Source: Polaromonas sp. P2-4
GTDB taxonomy: Bacteria > Pseudomonadota > Gammaproteobacteria > Burkholderiales > Burkholderiaceae_C
DNA length: 64,000 nt
Reading direction: 5' to 3'
Assembly (NCBI GenBank): GCA_024703855.1
Contig: CP087965.1
Location: 1,062,001 to 1,126,000, forward strand
The notes under the pieces were generated by a model. It was not told where the DNA came from and did no database searches. It was given only the letters and a program-made list of their open reading frames with translations. This document shows, one piece after another, positions 1 to 8,166 of the stretch. The first letter of the stretch is position 1. Each line of letters begins with the position of its first letter. The position numbers and the translations under genes are program-made.

Positions 1-202
1 CCTGGGCGCCTTCCGCCTTGCCTTTGCAGGCCGCCACGGCCTCTGGCGGCGGGCCGGGCGGATGACCGCCCGGCGGCGCTGCAGGCTGGTCGGCGGCGCC
101 GGCGGGCAGCACGGCGGCCAGCAACAGCACCGCCGCGCCCAAGATAAGGATTGACGATTTCAACGCGCCGTACACGGCGCTGGGCAAGGGTTGCAGGTTC
201 AT
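1..202 (-). CDS. Pro-rich exported small protein (partial, cut by window edge)
   Basis: The first 67 codons of a minus-strand gene are visible, starting at the ATG at 200-202. Residues about 14-37 form a hydrophobic signal peptide with an Ala-rich end. A Pro/Gly/His-rich stretch follows, then the start of a Cys-containing segment (EAVAACKGKAEGAQ). I recall similar short ACxGKxxG proteins in Burkholderiales, with no assigned function. It lies 85 bp downstream of the sensor kinase gene on the same strand, so it could be cotranscribed with it or be its target. The 3' end is outside the window. No enzymatic function can be assigned. Confidence 0.55.
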   Translation of the reverse strand, partial: MNLQPLPSAVYGALKSSILILGAAVLLLAAVLPAGAADQPAAPPGGHPPGPPPEAVAACKGKAEGAQ

Positions 203-287
203 GCTGCGCAGTGTGGGCGCGGCATGTATCGTGCGTATCGGCGTTTTATGTCTGTCTTGACACAATCGCCCCAGCGGTTGCCGGTGA

Positions 288-1493
288 TCAGGCCTTCAGC
301 AGGGCCAGCTGGGCGCGCAGCCCGCCTCCGGGCCGGTTGTGCAGGGTGAGCTGTGCCCCGTCGCGTTCGGCCAGGTCGCGCGCCACGGCCAGACCAAGCC
401 CATGGCCGGCGCGGGCGTGGGTGCTGGTCAGGCGCACCCAGGGCTGGAAGGCCTGCTCCATTTGCCCGGGCGGAATGCCGGGGCCGTTATCGTCGACATG
501 CACCATGACGCGAGCGTCCGTGGCAACCACGCCCAGGCTCGCACTGCCGCCGTAGCGCAGCGCATTGCCCACCAGGTTGTCCAGGATGCGCTTGAGTGCG
601 GCCGGGTGGGCCTTGGCGTGCAGTGCCGGTGCACCGTCCACACCGTCCATTGCCACGACCTGGCCTTGTTCGGCCAGGTCGTCCACGAGGGCTTGCAGCA
701 TCGCGGCGACGTCCACGACGCGCGCACCGCTGTCATCCTGCTGCTCGCGCAACACGGCCAGCGTGCCCTCGATCATGGCGTTCATCTCCAGGATGTCGGC
801 CACGGCCGCCTGCGCGGCAGCCTCGGGCAAGGCCTCCAGCCGCATGCGCAGGCGGGTCAGGGGCGTGCGCAGGTCGTGCGAGAGGGCGGCCATGTGCAGG
901 CCCCGGGCATCGAACTGTTCCTGCAGCCGGATGGCCATGCGGTTAAAGACACGCGCCGTTTCGCGCACTTCCTGCGTGCCGCGGCGGTCATCCAGCTGCG
1001 GTGGCTGGCCGGGGCCCAGGCCCTGCCCCAGTGTGCCGGCGGCGGCAGACAGCCGCCGCATGGGCGCGGACAGCCAGCGGGCGCCCAGCAGTGCGCCCAG
1101 GCCGATGACGAGCATGCGCAGCGCATAGTCGGCCCACAGCACATGGGGCGGCAGGGCGGGCGGGGCGCTCCGGGCGGATGGCGGGCCGCCGATGAGGGGC
1201 GGTGGGGGTGGCCCGGCATGCATGTTGTGGTTTGGCGGCGGGAGCGCGGCGCCCGGTGGCGGCCCCGCGGCAGGTGGATCGCCTGCAGTGGCAAAGGGGT
1301 TGCCCGGCGGGAGCGACGGCAAGGTGGGCCAGCGAGACCAGGCCAGCCGATCGGCCGCAGGGCCCGCACCGGGCCCTGCGGGCTCCATGGCGGGCACCGC
1401 CAGGACATAGGCAACCACATGGCTGGCAACCAGCGTCACCCACATCAGCACGAACAGGCGCAGGAACAGGGTGTCGAAGCGGCGCAGCGTCAT
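288..1493 (-). CDS. EnvZ-like sensor histidine kinase with Pro-rich sensor loop
   Basis: A 401-residue membrane histidine kinase. TM1 is about residues 8-32. A periplasmic loop to about residue 116 is extremely Pro/Gly-rich with a small His/Asn patch (PPPNHNMHAG). TM2 is about 118-140, followed by a HAMP-like linker, a HisKA box with SHDLRTPL (phospho-acceptor His206) and an HATPase_c domain (N box DNLVGNALRY, G boxes DNGPGIP and GHGLGLAVA). It should autophosphorylate and pass phosphate to the adjacent response regulator. Its ATG overlaps the regulator's stop as ATGA, so the pair is translationally coupled. The signal is unknown. The proline-rich loop is not a recognised sensor domain. Confidence 0.9.
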   Translation of the reverse strand: MTLRRFDTLFLRLFVLMWVTLVASHVVAYVLAVPAMEPAGPGAGPAADRLAWSRWPTLPSLPPGNPFATAGDPPAAGPPPGAALPPPNHNMHAGPPPPPLIGGPPSARSAPPALPPHVLWADYALRMLVIGLGALLGARWLSAPMRRLSAAAGTLGQGLGPGQPPQLDDRRGTQEVRETARVFNRMAIRLQEQFDARGLHMAALSHDLRTPLTRLRMRLEALPEAAAQAAVADILEMNAMIEGTLAVLREQQDDSGARVVDVAAMLQALVDDLAEQGQVVAMDGVDGAPALHAKAHPAALKRILDNLVGNALRYGGSASLGVVATDARVMVHVDDNGPGIPPGQMEQAFQPWVRLTSTHARAGHGLGLAVARDLAERDGAQLTLHNRPGGGLRAQLALLKA

Positions 1494-2207
1494 GACCTGA
1501 CCTCGGTGTCGAAAGGTAGCCCTCGCCTCGCAGGGTGCGAATCAGCGGGCGTTCCTGGGCCGTATCACCCAGCTTGCCGCGCAGGCGTGACACGGCCAGG
1601 TCGATGCTGCGGTCGCTGACCACCACGCCGGGCCGCGCGTCAGCTCCAGCAGTCGCTCGCGGTTGAGTACCCGGCCGGGGTGTTCGACGAAGGCCGACAG
1701 CAAACGGTATTCGGCCGCCGACAGCGCGAACACCGTGCCGTCACGGTCCAGCAGTTCGTGGCGCAAGCGATCGAAGGTCCACGACCCGAAGCGGGCTTTG
1801 TCCGCCAACGAGCGCGCGGCCACTGCGGCACCTCGCCGCAGCACGGCCTTGATGCGCGCCACCAGCTCGCGCGGTTCGAAGGGCTTGGGCAGGTAATCAT
1901 CGGCGCCCAGTTCCAGGCCGAGAACGCGAGACATGGGGTCCCCCTGGGCCGTGAGCATGATCACCGGCAATGTCGGGTGGATCTGCTTGGCCCACTGGCA
2001 CAGCGTCAAGCCGTCCTCGTCCGGCAGCATCAAGTCCAACAGCAGCACATCGACCCGGCCCGACGGCAGGCGCTCCCGCAGGCGGGCGCCATTCTCGACG
2101 GCTTCCACGGCCATGCCATGGCAGCGCAGGTAGTCCAGCAGCAGGGCGCGGATCTCCGCGTCGTCGTCGACGAGCAAAACACGGATGGTTTCAGCGGGCA
2201 CAGTCAT
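1490..2207 (-). CDS. OmpR-family response regulator (two apparent frame breaks)
   Basis: The receiver domain (start at 2205-2207, MTVPAETIRVLLVDDD) has the acidic pocket DDD and a phospho-acceptor Asp in VLLLDLMLPDEDG. It is followed by a winged-helix DNA-binding domain ending in RTLRGEGYL. The reading frame breaks near 1627 and near 1510. Restoring one base at each gives 239 residues, a normal OmpR length, with a stop that overlaps the kinase start. It probably controls transcription in response to the partner kinase at 288-1493. The breaks look like base-call errors, because both halves of the output domain remain well conserved. Confidence 0.85.
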
Positions 2208-2260
2208 GAGCGGGTTCACGGAGGGATAGGAAGGGCAGCGCATGCAAAACCATAGCAGAA

Positions 2261-2345
2261 CTAAAGGCTGGCATGACGCCAAGGCAGCGCCTGCGGATAG
2301 CTGGCGCGAAACGAGCTGATGTCCAGCCCGCCGCGGTGCATGTTC
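2261..2345 (-). pseudogene. Relic of the 3' end of queF
   Basis: On the minus strand this stretch encodes GGLDISSFRASYPQALP followed by a stop, matching the C-terminus of the QueF encoded at 7325-8150 ([17 protein letters not shown]). At DNA level 2285-2334 aligns without gaps to 7355-7404 with about 7 differences in 50. The sequence upstream in this frame is not QueF, so only the last 25 or so codons survive. It lies in the 388-bp gap between the response regulator and the HupE-like gene, next to an AGCTAT repeat, as does the intact queF. It is a fragmentary duplicate or a leftover of rearrangement, not a functional gene. Confidence 0.65.
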
Positions 2346-2419
2346 GCGAGGCCGTGACTGCGATGAAAAACCGCCCGGGCAGCTTCGCAGCACTGTCGCC
2401 CCTCAATAACTTTAAAGAA

Positions 2420-2480
2420 ATAGGCCTCTAGCCCAATAGACAAGGGCGTAAGCAGCTATCTTTTTAATGGCAAAAATAGC
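2420..2480. repeat. AGCTAT-type intergenic repeat (copy 1)
   Basis: This copy has the form CTAGCCCAATAGACAAGGGC, then GTAAGCAGCTATC, a T-rich spacer and a degenerate GCTA-type end. It shares its order of motifs (AGCCC, GGGCG, AGCAGCTAT, AT-rich, GCAAA) with other gaps in this window, for example 30105-30160 and 60323-60378. It can fold as two short stems. It lies just after the queF relic. Confidence 0.7.
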
Positions 2481-2595
2481 ACTTTCCCACACCCATTCCA
2501 TTTCTAATTCGAGGCGAGATTAGCGAACCGCCGCAGACAGTGCATTAGCACGGCAAGGCGGGGCAACGACATATCGCGTTGAAGTCGAAATGGAA

Positions 2596-3885
2596 TCAGC
2601 TGACCCGTTGCCAGAACCACCAGGTGGCCAGCAACACCAGCAGCACCGAACCACCGCGTACGACCACGCCGGGATACCAGGATCTGGGAACCAGGGGTTG
2701 CGCGAGCAGCACCCAGCCGCTGACGGCAATCAGTTGCCCCCCTTCAACGCCTACATTGAATCCGGCCAGGGCCCATGGCAGCAAGCCGGTTGGCGCGGCG
2801 GCCTCCAGCAGCAATCCGGCAAAGCCAAAGCCATGCACCAAGCCGAACAACAAGGCCAGCGCATCGGTGCGCAGCCATGGCACGGGGCGCAGATTCAGCA
2901 GCGCGGTGACGGCGATCGACAAGGCTATGGCCGGCTCCACCCACCGCGGTGACGCCTGGGTCCAGCCAAACGTGGCCAGCATCAGCGTGATGGAATGGCC
3001 GATCGTGAACGCGGTCACCGTGCGCAGCAAGGCCCACCAGGCGTCACCCGCACGGCCAGGCGCGGCTGCCTGCGGCAGGGCGCGCGGCTGCGTACCGAAA
3101 AGGCCAAGGCGCAGGGGCAGCACCAGCGCGAGCAGGAACGCCAGGTGGTCATAGCCCTCCAGCAAATGGCGCACACCCAGCCCGAAGTAGTCCCCCAGCA
3201 CGGACCACAGTCCGTCGGACTTTGCAGCCGCTGCCCCCGCCACACTGGCCGCCCCGGGGGTCGCGCCGGCGCTCAGCAGCAGGCTGGCTGGCTGTTGCGG
3301 CGATGCGGTGGTCAGCAGGTCCTTGCCGGCGATGCGGCCGGCCACCAGCAGGCGATGGGTGGCATCCTGCTCCTTGAACAAGGTATATCTGAAAGCCAGC
3401 GCCTGGCCGACCGGGCAGCGGGCTTGCGCCACCAGCCGAAGATAGGCGCCGTCACTGCGGCGATCCATGCCGCCCGGCTGCCAGTCCAGCCGGCACGCTG
3501 GCGCGCCGGCTGGACTGGTTGAAGCGGCTGGCGGCGGCCCAGGCTGCGGCTCGGGCTCGGTATTGGCCGCCTCGTTCAGCAGCGCCAGCACCAGCGGCAT
3601 GGCGGCCTTGACTTCGCCCCAGGTTACCTTGGCATCGGCATTCGCATCAATCGGCACCAACAGGTCAAGGTCCTTGATGGCCACCGCCAGGACAAACCGG
3701 TAATCGCGTTGCCGCCGCGGCGCCCGCCCCTCGGCAGGCGTGCCCTCGTTGAGTTCCTGCACGTCCAGATAAGCATCACTGCCCTTGTGCGCCCACGCCG
3801 ATCCGGCACCCAACAGCAACAGGCAGGCCAGACACAAGGCGGCCCAGCAATCGGCGCCAAGATCGGCCCATCCTGCCCGCTTCAT
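2596..3885 (-). CDS. HupE/UreJ-type membrane protein with EF-hand-like loop
   Basis: A 429-residue protein starting MKRAGWADLG. It has a signal segment (about 12-32, cleaved near AWAHKG), an extracytoplasmic N-terminal half and about six membrane helices from residue 225 to the end, in the style of the HupE_UreJ_2 family. Residues 80-91 (DANADAKVTWGE) have the spacing of an EF-hand calcium loop, with acidic or polar ligands at positions 1, 3, 5, 9 and 12. The membrane half has the GYDHLAFL and HGFGFAG motifs of HupE relatives, often linked to metal (nickel/cobalt) permeation. The ATG overlaps the stop of the upstream TPR gene (ATGA). It is the last gene of the DUF4331 operon. Substrate unknown. 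Confidence 0.8.
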   Translation of the reverse strand: MKRAGWADLGADCWAALCLACLLLLGAGSAWAHKGSDAYLDVQELNEGTPAEGRAPRRQRDYRFVLAVAIKDLDLLVPIDANADAKVTWGEVKAAMPLVLALLNEAANTEPEPQPGPPPAASTSPAGAPACRLDWQPGGMDRRSDGAYLRLVAQARCPVGQALAFRYTLFKEQDATHRLLVAGRIAGKDLLTTASPQQPASLLLSAGATPGAASVAGAAAAKSDGLWSVLGDYFGLGVRHLLEGYDHLAFLLALVLPLRLGLFGTQPRALPQAAAPGRAGDAWWALLRTVTAFTIGHSITLMLATFGWTQASPRWVEPAIALSIAVTALLNLRPVPWLRTDALALLFGLVHGFGFAGLLLEAAAPTGLLPWALAGFNVGVEGGQLIAVSGWVLLAQPLVPRSWYPGVVVRGGSVLLVLLATWWFWQRVS

Positions 3886-5042
3886 TTCGCCACCTTGGCC
3901 GTCGGCCGGGCTGTTGTGAGGCGCATGTCGTGCAAGCCGGCTTCGCGGATGGCATGGGCGATTTCGGCGGACGCCGCCGCGTCCCTGGCCTGCCGCGCGC
4001 TTTCCAGCGCCACCCACCAGTCGATCGGCTCGCGTTGCAGCAACAGGTTGCGGCGCGCCAGCGCCAGCGCGCGCGGCGCGTCATCGTCAAGCCACAGGGC
4101 CGTCAAGGCCAGCTCGCGGCCGTGCAGGGCCGGATCGTCGCCACGCCGCTGGAGTTCGGCCGCGCGCTCCTTCAGCACGGCACGCTCCGCGGTCCAGCGC
4201 GGCTCACCGAGCCGGCGCCAGGCGGCGGCGCGCCGCAGCAGCACCGCGTCGGTCTCGGGCAGGGCCGCCAGGGCCTGCAGTGCCTGCGACGCCTTGCCGG
4301 TGCGCAGCAACAAATCGCTGTAGGCGATCGACGTATAAAGGTCGGGAGCCAGCGCGAGACTGCGCGCATACGAGTCCGCCGCGGCACGGCCCTGTCCACT
4401 GCGCTCCTGGCTTTCAGCCAGCAAAGACAACAGCCAGCTGCGCTGACTGGTATCGGTAGTTTGCGCGATCAGTGCCTGCAGGCCCTGCGCTGCGGATTGA
4501 TGCTGCCCCTGCAATGACTGGGTTTCGAGCCGGCACGCCGCAGCGTAAAGCGCCTGCCCGGCGCGTGCCACCGCTTCGCAGGCGCCGAGCGCCTCGGGGT
4601 AGCGCGCCGACAACCGCTCCAGCGCTGCCAGATTGAGCCAACCTTGGGCATGGCCTGGCGCGCGTGCGAGGGCCGCCGTCAGTACCTTGCGTGACGCAGC
4701 AAATTCATGCCGGCCCTGCTGCACGGTGGCCTGCAGCACGGCCAGCTCCACCGGTGCATCCGGGCGGTCCCACCAGGGTGCCAGCACCGCCTGCGCCCGC
4801 CCCCAATAGCGGGTGTCGCCCGTCTGCCGCGCCACGGCGATGTCTTGCCGGGCCCGCAGTGCGGCGGCGGCCGGGCTGACCACCAGGGGCGTGGATGTGG
4901 CCCGTGCCGGACGACTGCGCGTGACCGCCGGCAACACCTCCAGCACCTCGTCGTCCCGCGACGGTTGCACCTCAGTCACCGCCAGGGCACTCAGTTGCGC
5001 GGCGGCCAGTGCCGACACGATCCATCTGCAGAACTTGGGCAT
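3882..5042 (-). CDS. Exported tetratricopeptide-repeat protein
   Basis: The 386-residue product starts MPKFCRWIVSALAAAQ, a signal peptide. The rest is helical and Ala/Leu/Arg-rich, with TPR-like pairs (GHAQGWLNLAALERLSARYP, AAADSYARSLALAPD). TPR proteins scaffold protein-protein contacts, and this one should act in the periplasm. It lies between the lipoprotein gene (5164-5409) and the HupE-like gene, overlapping the latter by 4 bp. The position suggests it assembles with the DUF4331 protein or the membrane partner. That is inference, because no catalytic motif is visible. Confidence 0.75.
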   Translation of the reverse strand: MPKFCRWIVSALAAAQLSALAVTEVQPSRDDEVLEVLPAVTRSRPARATSTPLVVSPAAAALRARQDIAVARQTGDTRYWGRAQAVLAPWWDRPDAPVELAVLQATVQQGRHEFAASRKVLTAALARAPGHAQGWLNLAALERLSARYPEALGACEAVARAGQALYAAACRLETQSLQGQHQSAAQGLQALIAQTTDTSQRSWLLSLLAESQERSGQGRAAADSYARSLALAPDLYTSIAYSDLLLRTGKASQALQALAALPETDAVLLRRAAAWRRLGEPRWTAERAVLKERAAELQRRGDDPALHGRELALTALWLDDDAPRALALARRNLLLQREPIDWWVALESARQARDAAASAEIAHAIREAGLHDMRLTTARPTAKVAK

Positions 5043-5163
5043 TCTTCGGCCTTTCAGTTTTGCCGGTTTCGGGACGCTGCAAACCGCAAGGGTCCGCAAG
5101 CCCGCGGAAGGCCCGGCAGCCCACGCGTACAGGCCAGGCTGCCGGTCAGCACCCGGTCAAGGG

Positions 5164-5409
5164 CTAGGGCGGACTCGGCTCGGCGCTGTCATCCACCGCG
5201 AGTGTCAGCGAGCTGATGTCCACCGGGTCGCTGTTTTCGCCGTTGTTGGCGATCAGGCTTCTGATGAAGGCCAGCGTCGCCGTGACGCTTTGCCCGACGC
5301 CTGCCGCGGGGTCAGGCGCTGGCCCACCGCCCCCTCCCCCACCACAACCGGCAACGAGCGCGGCGGCTAACACGGCGGTCAGCATCGGTCTTGAATTGAG
5401 CTTGTCCAT
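5164..5409 (-). CDS. Small lipoprotein of the DUF4331 operon
   Basis: An 81-residue protein with a hydrophobic leader and a lipobox LVAGC followed by seven glycines, typical of an outer-membrane lipoprotein with a flexible linker. The mature part is short and acidic (ENSDPVDISSLTLAVDDSAE). It starts 12 bp after the DUF4331 stop with a purine-rich AAAAGGAGAC ribosome site, so it is clearly cotranscribed. I do not recognise a family. It could tether or chaperone the exported DUF4331 protein. Confidence 0.7.
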   Translation of the reverse strand: MDKLNSRPMLTAVLAAALVAGCGGGGGGGPAPDPAAGVGQSVTATLAFIRSLIANNGENSDPVDISSLTLAVDDSAEPSPP

Positions 5410-5421
5410 GATGTCTCCTTT

Positions 5422-6987
5422 TTAGGGGGTGGCCGGCACGCCCGCGGAACCCGGGCCTGCGCCGGGGACAGGCGTGTTCAGGTAGGGGAACTGGGGCAGC
5501 AGCGGAATCACCGCCTGGTCGACACCGTCATGCAGCTTGAACACGGTGTTGTTGGCCGCGAGCGGCACGGCCGCGGGATTGCACGCGGCACCCAACTGGA
5601 AAGCATTGTTGTTGCCGTTGGCCACGCACAGGCCGCCCATCGCCGCCACCAGGGTGATGTCGACGATGTCGTCCTTGGGCCGGCGGCCGTTCGGGAAGCC
5701 GGCGTTGTCGGTGCCGCCCGCCAGGATGTTGCCGACGATGCCCAGGCGGTTTTGCTGCGCTTCGGGCGTTGCGGCAATGCTGGTGTTAAGCCTCAGCATC
5801 TCGGACGGCGTGACATTCAGGGGCTGGTTCAGACCCTTGATGCCGGTCAGGAAAGCGGCCACCAGATCGGTGCGCGGCAGGTTGGACGGCGCAAAGGCAC
5901 CGGCCGGCTGGCCAAACGCGATCTCCAGCAAGCGCGGGAAGGTCGGGTTGGTCACAAAGACACCAAACTGCGCGTCGTCCTTGGGTTTGGAGCTGTTGAA
6001 GCGGTCTTTCACCGGCAGGCCGATCACGACCTCATTGACCAGCGGCATGCCCAGGCGCGACACCTGGGTCCAGGCACCGCCGTTGCGCGACGAGCTGGTC
6101 TGATGGTCTGGCGCAGGCGTCGGGTCAAGCAGCTGGCCCTGGCGCAGGCTGGCGGTCGTCCAGGCGCCTATCACCGGGTCGTTGCCGGCCGTCAGGCAAG
6201 TCTTGTGCACTTCCAGCGCCAATGTGGTGGTGTTGAAGCCATCGATGACGTTGACACCGGCGTTGATGAGCGCCGGGTCGGTGATGACGGCCAGGGGCGC
6301 GTTCACCAGGTCAAACACCACCCCCAGGCCAATCGCAAACGGATCCTTGCGCTGGCCAACGAACAGCTTGCCCGGCAACGCGCAACCGGGGATGTTCACG
6401 GTGTAGATATGCTGGTCGGCATAGGCCTTGTAGTTGGGAATGGTCTTGTTGCCGATGTTGTCCACCGGCTTGTCGAAGGTGGCCGAGCCACCCGCGGCAT
6501 TGGTGATGGCGGCACGCTGGCCGCCACGCCGGTCGCCCCGCATTACATCCACCGTGAAGGTTTCATTGACGTTGAGGTTGGTCGAATTCGGGCCCGTCAC
6601 GGCACCGGCCTGGGTCAGCGGAATGGCCACGTTGGCGCCCCCTATGGGCAACGTGATGCTGTTGAGCTTGTTCTTGAAACGGAACTGGAAGCTGATGTCT
6701 TCCCTGGCATCACCGTTGTTGTCGATGTGGATCTCGTAGAGCCCGTTGGGGTCCATCTTGAAGTAGTTCGGCCCGCCGTGCGGGGCCTGTAGCGGCTGGT
6801 AGTTGGCCAGCAGCGTCACGAAGCCGGCGCGGCCGGGTTCGTAGCTCGAAAACATGTAGAAGTCGGTGCCGTCCACCTTGGGCGCCGTGGTGATGAACGG
6901 TGCCTCGCGGTGGCTGGAAGCCATGGCACCACCGGCTGCGAATAACAACAGGCAGGCCTTGGCAAGCTGCCCATATTTCGTCTTCAT
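5422..6987 (-). CDS. DUF4331 family exported protein
   Basis: The 521-residue protein starts MKTKYGQLAK with a ribosome site AGGAGA. A signal peptide ends at GGAMASSHREAP, the hallmark opening of DUF4331 proteins. It continues with KVDGTDFYMF and the family's beta-rich body, and ends in a Pro/Gly-rich tail. The molecular role of DUF4331 is not established. It is the first gene of a four-gene minus-strand operon with a lipoprotein, a TPR protein and a HupE-like membrane protein. Two direct repeats lie upstream at 7045-7152. The frame is intact throughout, unlike many genes nearby. Confidence 0.85.
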   Translation of the reverse strand: MKTKYGQLAKACLLLFAAGGAMASSHREAPFITTAPKVDGTDFYMFSSYEPGRAGFVTLLANYQPLQAPHGGPNYFKMDPNGLYEIHIDNNGDAREDISFQFRFKNKLNSITLPIGGANVAIPLTQAGAVTGPNSTNLNVNETFTVDVMRGDRRGGQRAAITNAAGGSATFDKPVDNIGNKTIPNYKAYADQHIYTVNIPGCALPGKLFVGQRKDPFAIGLGVVFDLVNAPLAVITDPALINAGVNVIDGFNTTTLALEVHKTCLTAGNDPVIGAWTTASLRQGQLLDPTPAPDHQTSSSRNGGAWTQVSRLGMPLVNEVVIGLPVKDRFNSSKPKDDAQFGVFVTNPTFPRLLEIAFGQPAGAFAPSNLPRTDLVAAFLTGIKGLNQPLNVTPSEMLRLNTSIAATPEAQQNRLGIVGNILAGGTDNAGFPNGRRPKDDIVDITLVAAMGGLCVANGNNNAFQLGAACNPAAVPLAANNTVFKLHDGVDQAVIPLLPQFPYLNTPVPGAGPGSAGVPATP

Positions 6988-7044
6988 GGTTATCTCCTGT
7001 GTGTGTGGATGCAGCAATCGCTGCCTAAGCTTTACGCAGGAGCG

Positions 7045-7152
7045 TGTGAACTGGATTCAATTTAATGAACCGGATGCAGCTCGCGCCTCTGCCGCAGAGC
7101 TGGATCAAGCTTGCCTGTGAACCGGATTCAATTCAATGAACCGAATGCAACT
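7045..7152. promoter_or_regulatory. Paired 37-bp direct repeats upstream of the DUF4331 operon
   Basis: The segments 7045-7081 and 7116-7152 are near-identical (about 31 of 37 positions) and 71 bp apart. Each carries an imperfect inverted core, CGGATTCA then TGAACCG, that could bind a dimeric regulator. They lie 58-165 bp upstream of the DUF4331 start (6987), where activator or repressor sites are expected. No matching regulator gene is adjacent. A role as operators is inference. Confidence 0.5.
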
Positions 7153-7240
7153 GCTTTGCAACTACACAGCGAACCATGCAACAACAGGTAATCAAACCCC
7201 AATGACGGTGAGCGCCTGCAAGGCTTGCGCATTTCACCGG

Positions 7241-7300
7241 GCCAAAAGTGGGTTTAGCCCGCGCAGATAGTGCGCAAGCAGCTATGCTTTCAATAGCAAA
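7241..7300. repeat. AGCTAT-type intergenic repeat (copy 2)
   Basis: The copy reads GTTTAGCCCGCGCAG, then GCAAGCAGCTATG, then CAATAGCAAA. It is the same motif order as copy 1 but with a diverged central part. It lies 3' of queF, mirroring copy 1 beside the queF relic. Confidence 0.6.
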
Positions 7301-7324
7301 CCAGCAATCCACCTGCTGGCTTGA

Positions 7325-8150
7325 TTACTGGCGCGCCATCCGGATGTTGGGCGGCAGCGCCTGCGGGTGGCTGGTGCGAAAGGGGTTGATGTCCAGCCCG
7401 CCGCGACGCGTGTAGCGCGCGTAGACCGACAGCTTCAGCGGCTTGCAGCGTGTCCACACATCCATGAAGATGCGCTCCACGCATTGCTCATGAAACTCGT
7501 TGTGGTTGTGAAAGCTCACCAGGTATTGCAGCAGCCCTTCCTGGTTGATTTGCGGGCCCGAGTAGCGGATCTGCACACTGCCCCAGTCGGGCTGCCCCTG
7601 TAACCAGGCAGTTGCTTTTGAGCAGGTTGCTGGTCAGGGTTTCATCGACCGGTGGCTCGTCAAATTCGGCAAACAGCAGCTCCGGCGCCGGTGTGTAGTG
7701 AATGCATTCCACGTCCAGCCGGTCCAGGTTCAGGCCGTCGAGCTCATGCACCGGCTCCTGGTCGAACAGCTCAGGCCCCAGCGTTTTAACCCCCACACCA
7801 GCACCCACCGCCGCGTTGATGTCGGCACGAATGCGCTCGCGCACATCGCGCGTCGGCGAAACGGGTGTTGTTGAAGCTGTTGAGGTAAAGCTTGAAAGAC
7901 TTGCTCTCGACGATGTTGGGTGACTCGCAGGGCACCGTGATGTGCGCCAGCGCCACCTGCGGCTTGCCGCGCAGGTTCAGCCAGCTCAGCTCAAAGGCCG
8001 TCCACATGTCGGCGCCAAAAAGGGCTGCACGTCGGCGATGCCGATTTCAGCGCGCTTCTCAGCACGCGGAATCGGGAAAAGCAGAGAGGCATCGTACTGG
8101 TCAACATAGGCCGAGGCCTTGCCGAGTTGGGAGTGTTCAGGGGTGTTCAT
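7325..8150 (-). CDS. queF: NADPH-dependent 7-cyano-7-deazaguanine reductase (three frame breaks)
   Basis: QueF reduces preQ0 to preQ1 in queuosine synthesis. The protein is the long, two-lobed proteobacterial form: [13 protein letters not shown] near the N-terminal third, then [14 protein letters not shown] (the catalytic Cys lies in SNCLVTGQPDW) and the C-terminal [11 protein letters not shown] and GGLDINPFR. The frame breaks near 8017 (a T run), near 7845 (a CG repeat) and near 7586 (a G run). Correcting them gives about 274 residues, the normal length. The ATG is at 8148-8150. A relic of its 3' end lies at 2261-2345. Confidence 0.88.
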
Positions 8151-8166
8151 GGTTTCAATTCGCTCT

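Noticed and set aside
339-1619. Long plus-strand open frame opposite the sensor kinase
   Set aside because: It mirrors the kinase codons in a high-GC region and has no family motifs, unlike the minus-strand product with complete HisKA and ATPase boxes.
5530-6792. 420-codon plus-strand open frame opposite the DUF4331 gene
   Set aside because: Antisense shadow: rich in His, Arg, Gly and Val from reversed codons, with no motif or ribosome site.
7045-7152. Insertion-sequence ends or attachment site
   Set aside because: The repeats are direct, there is no transposase or integrase, and the 34-bp stretch between them cannot be an element body.
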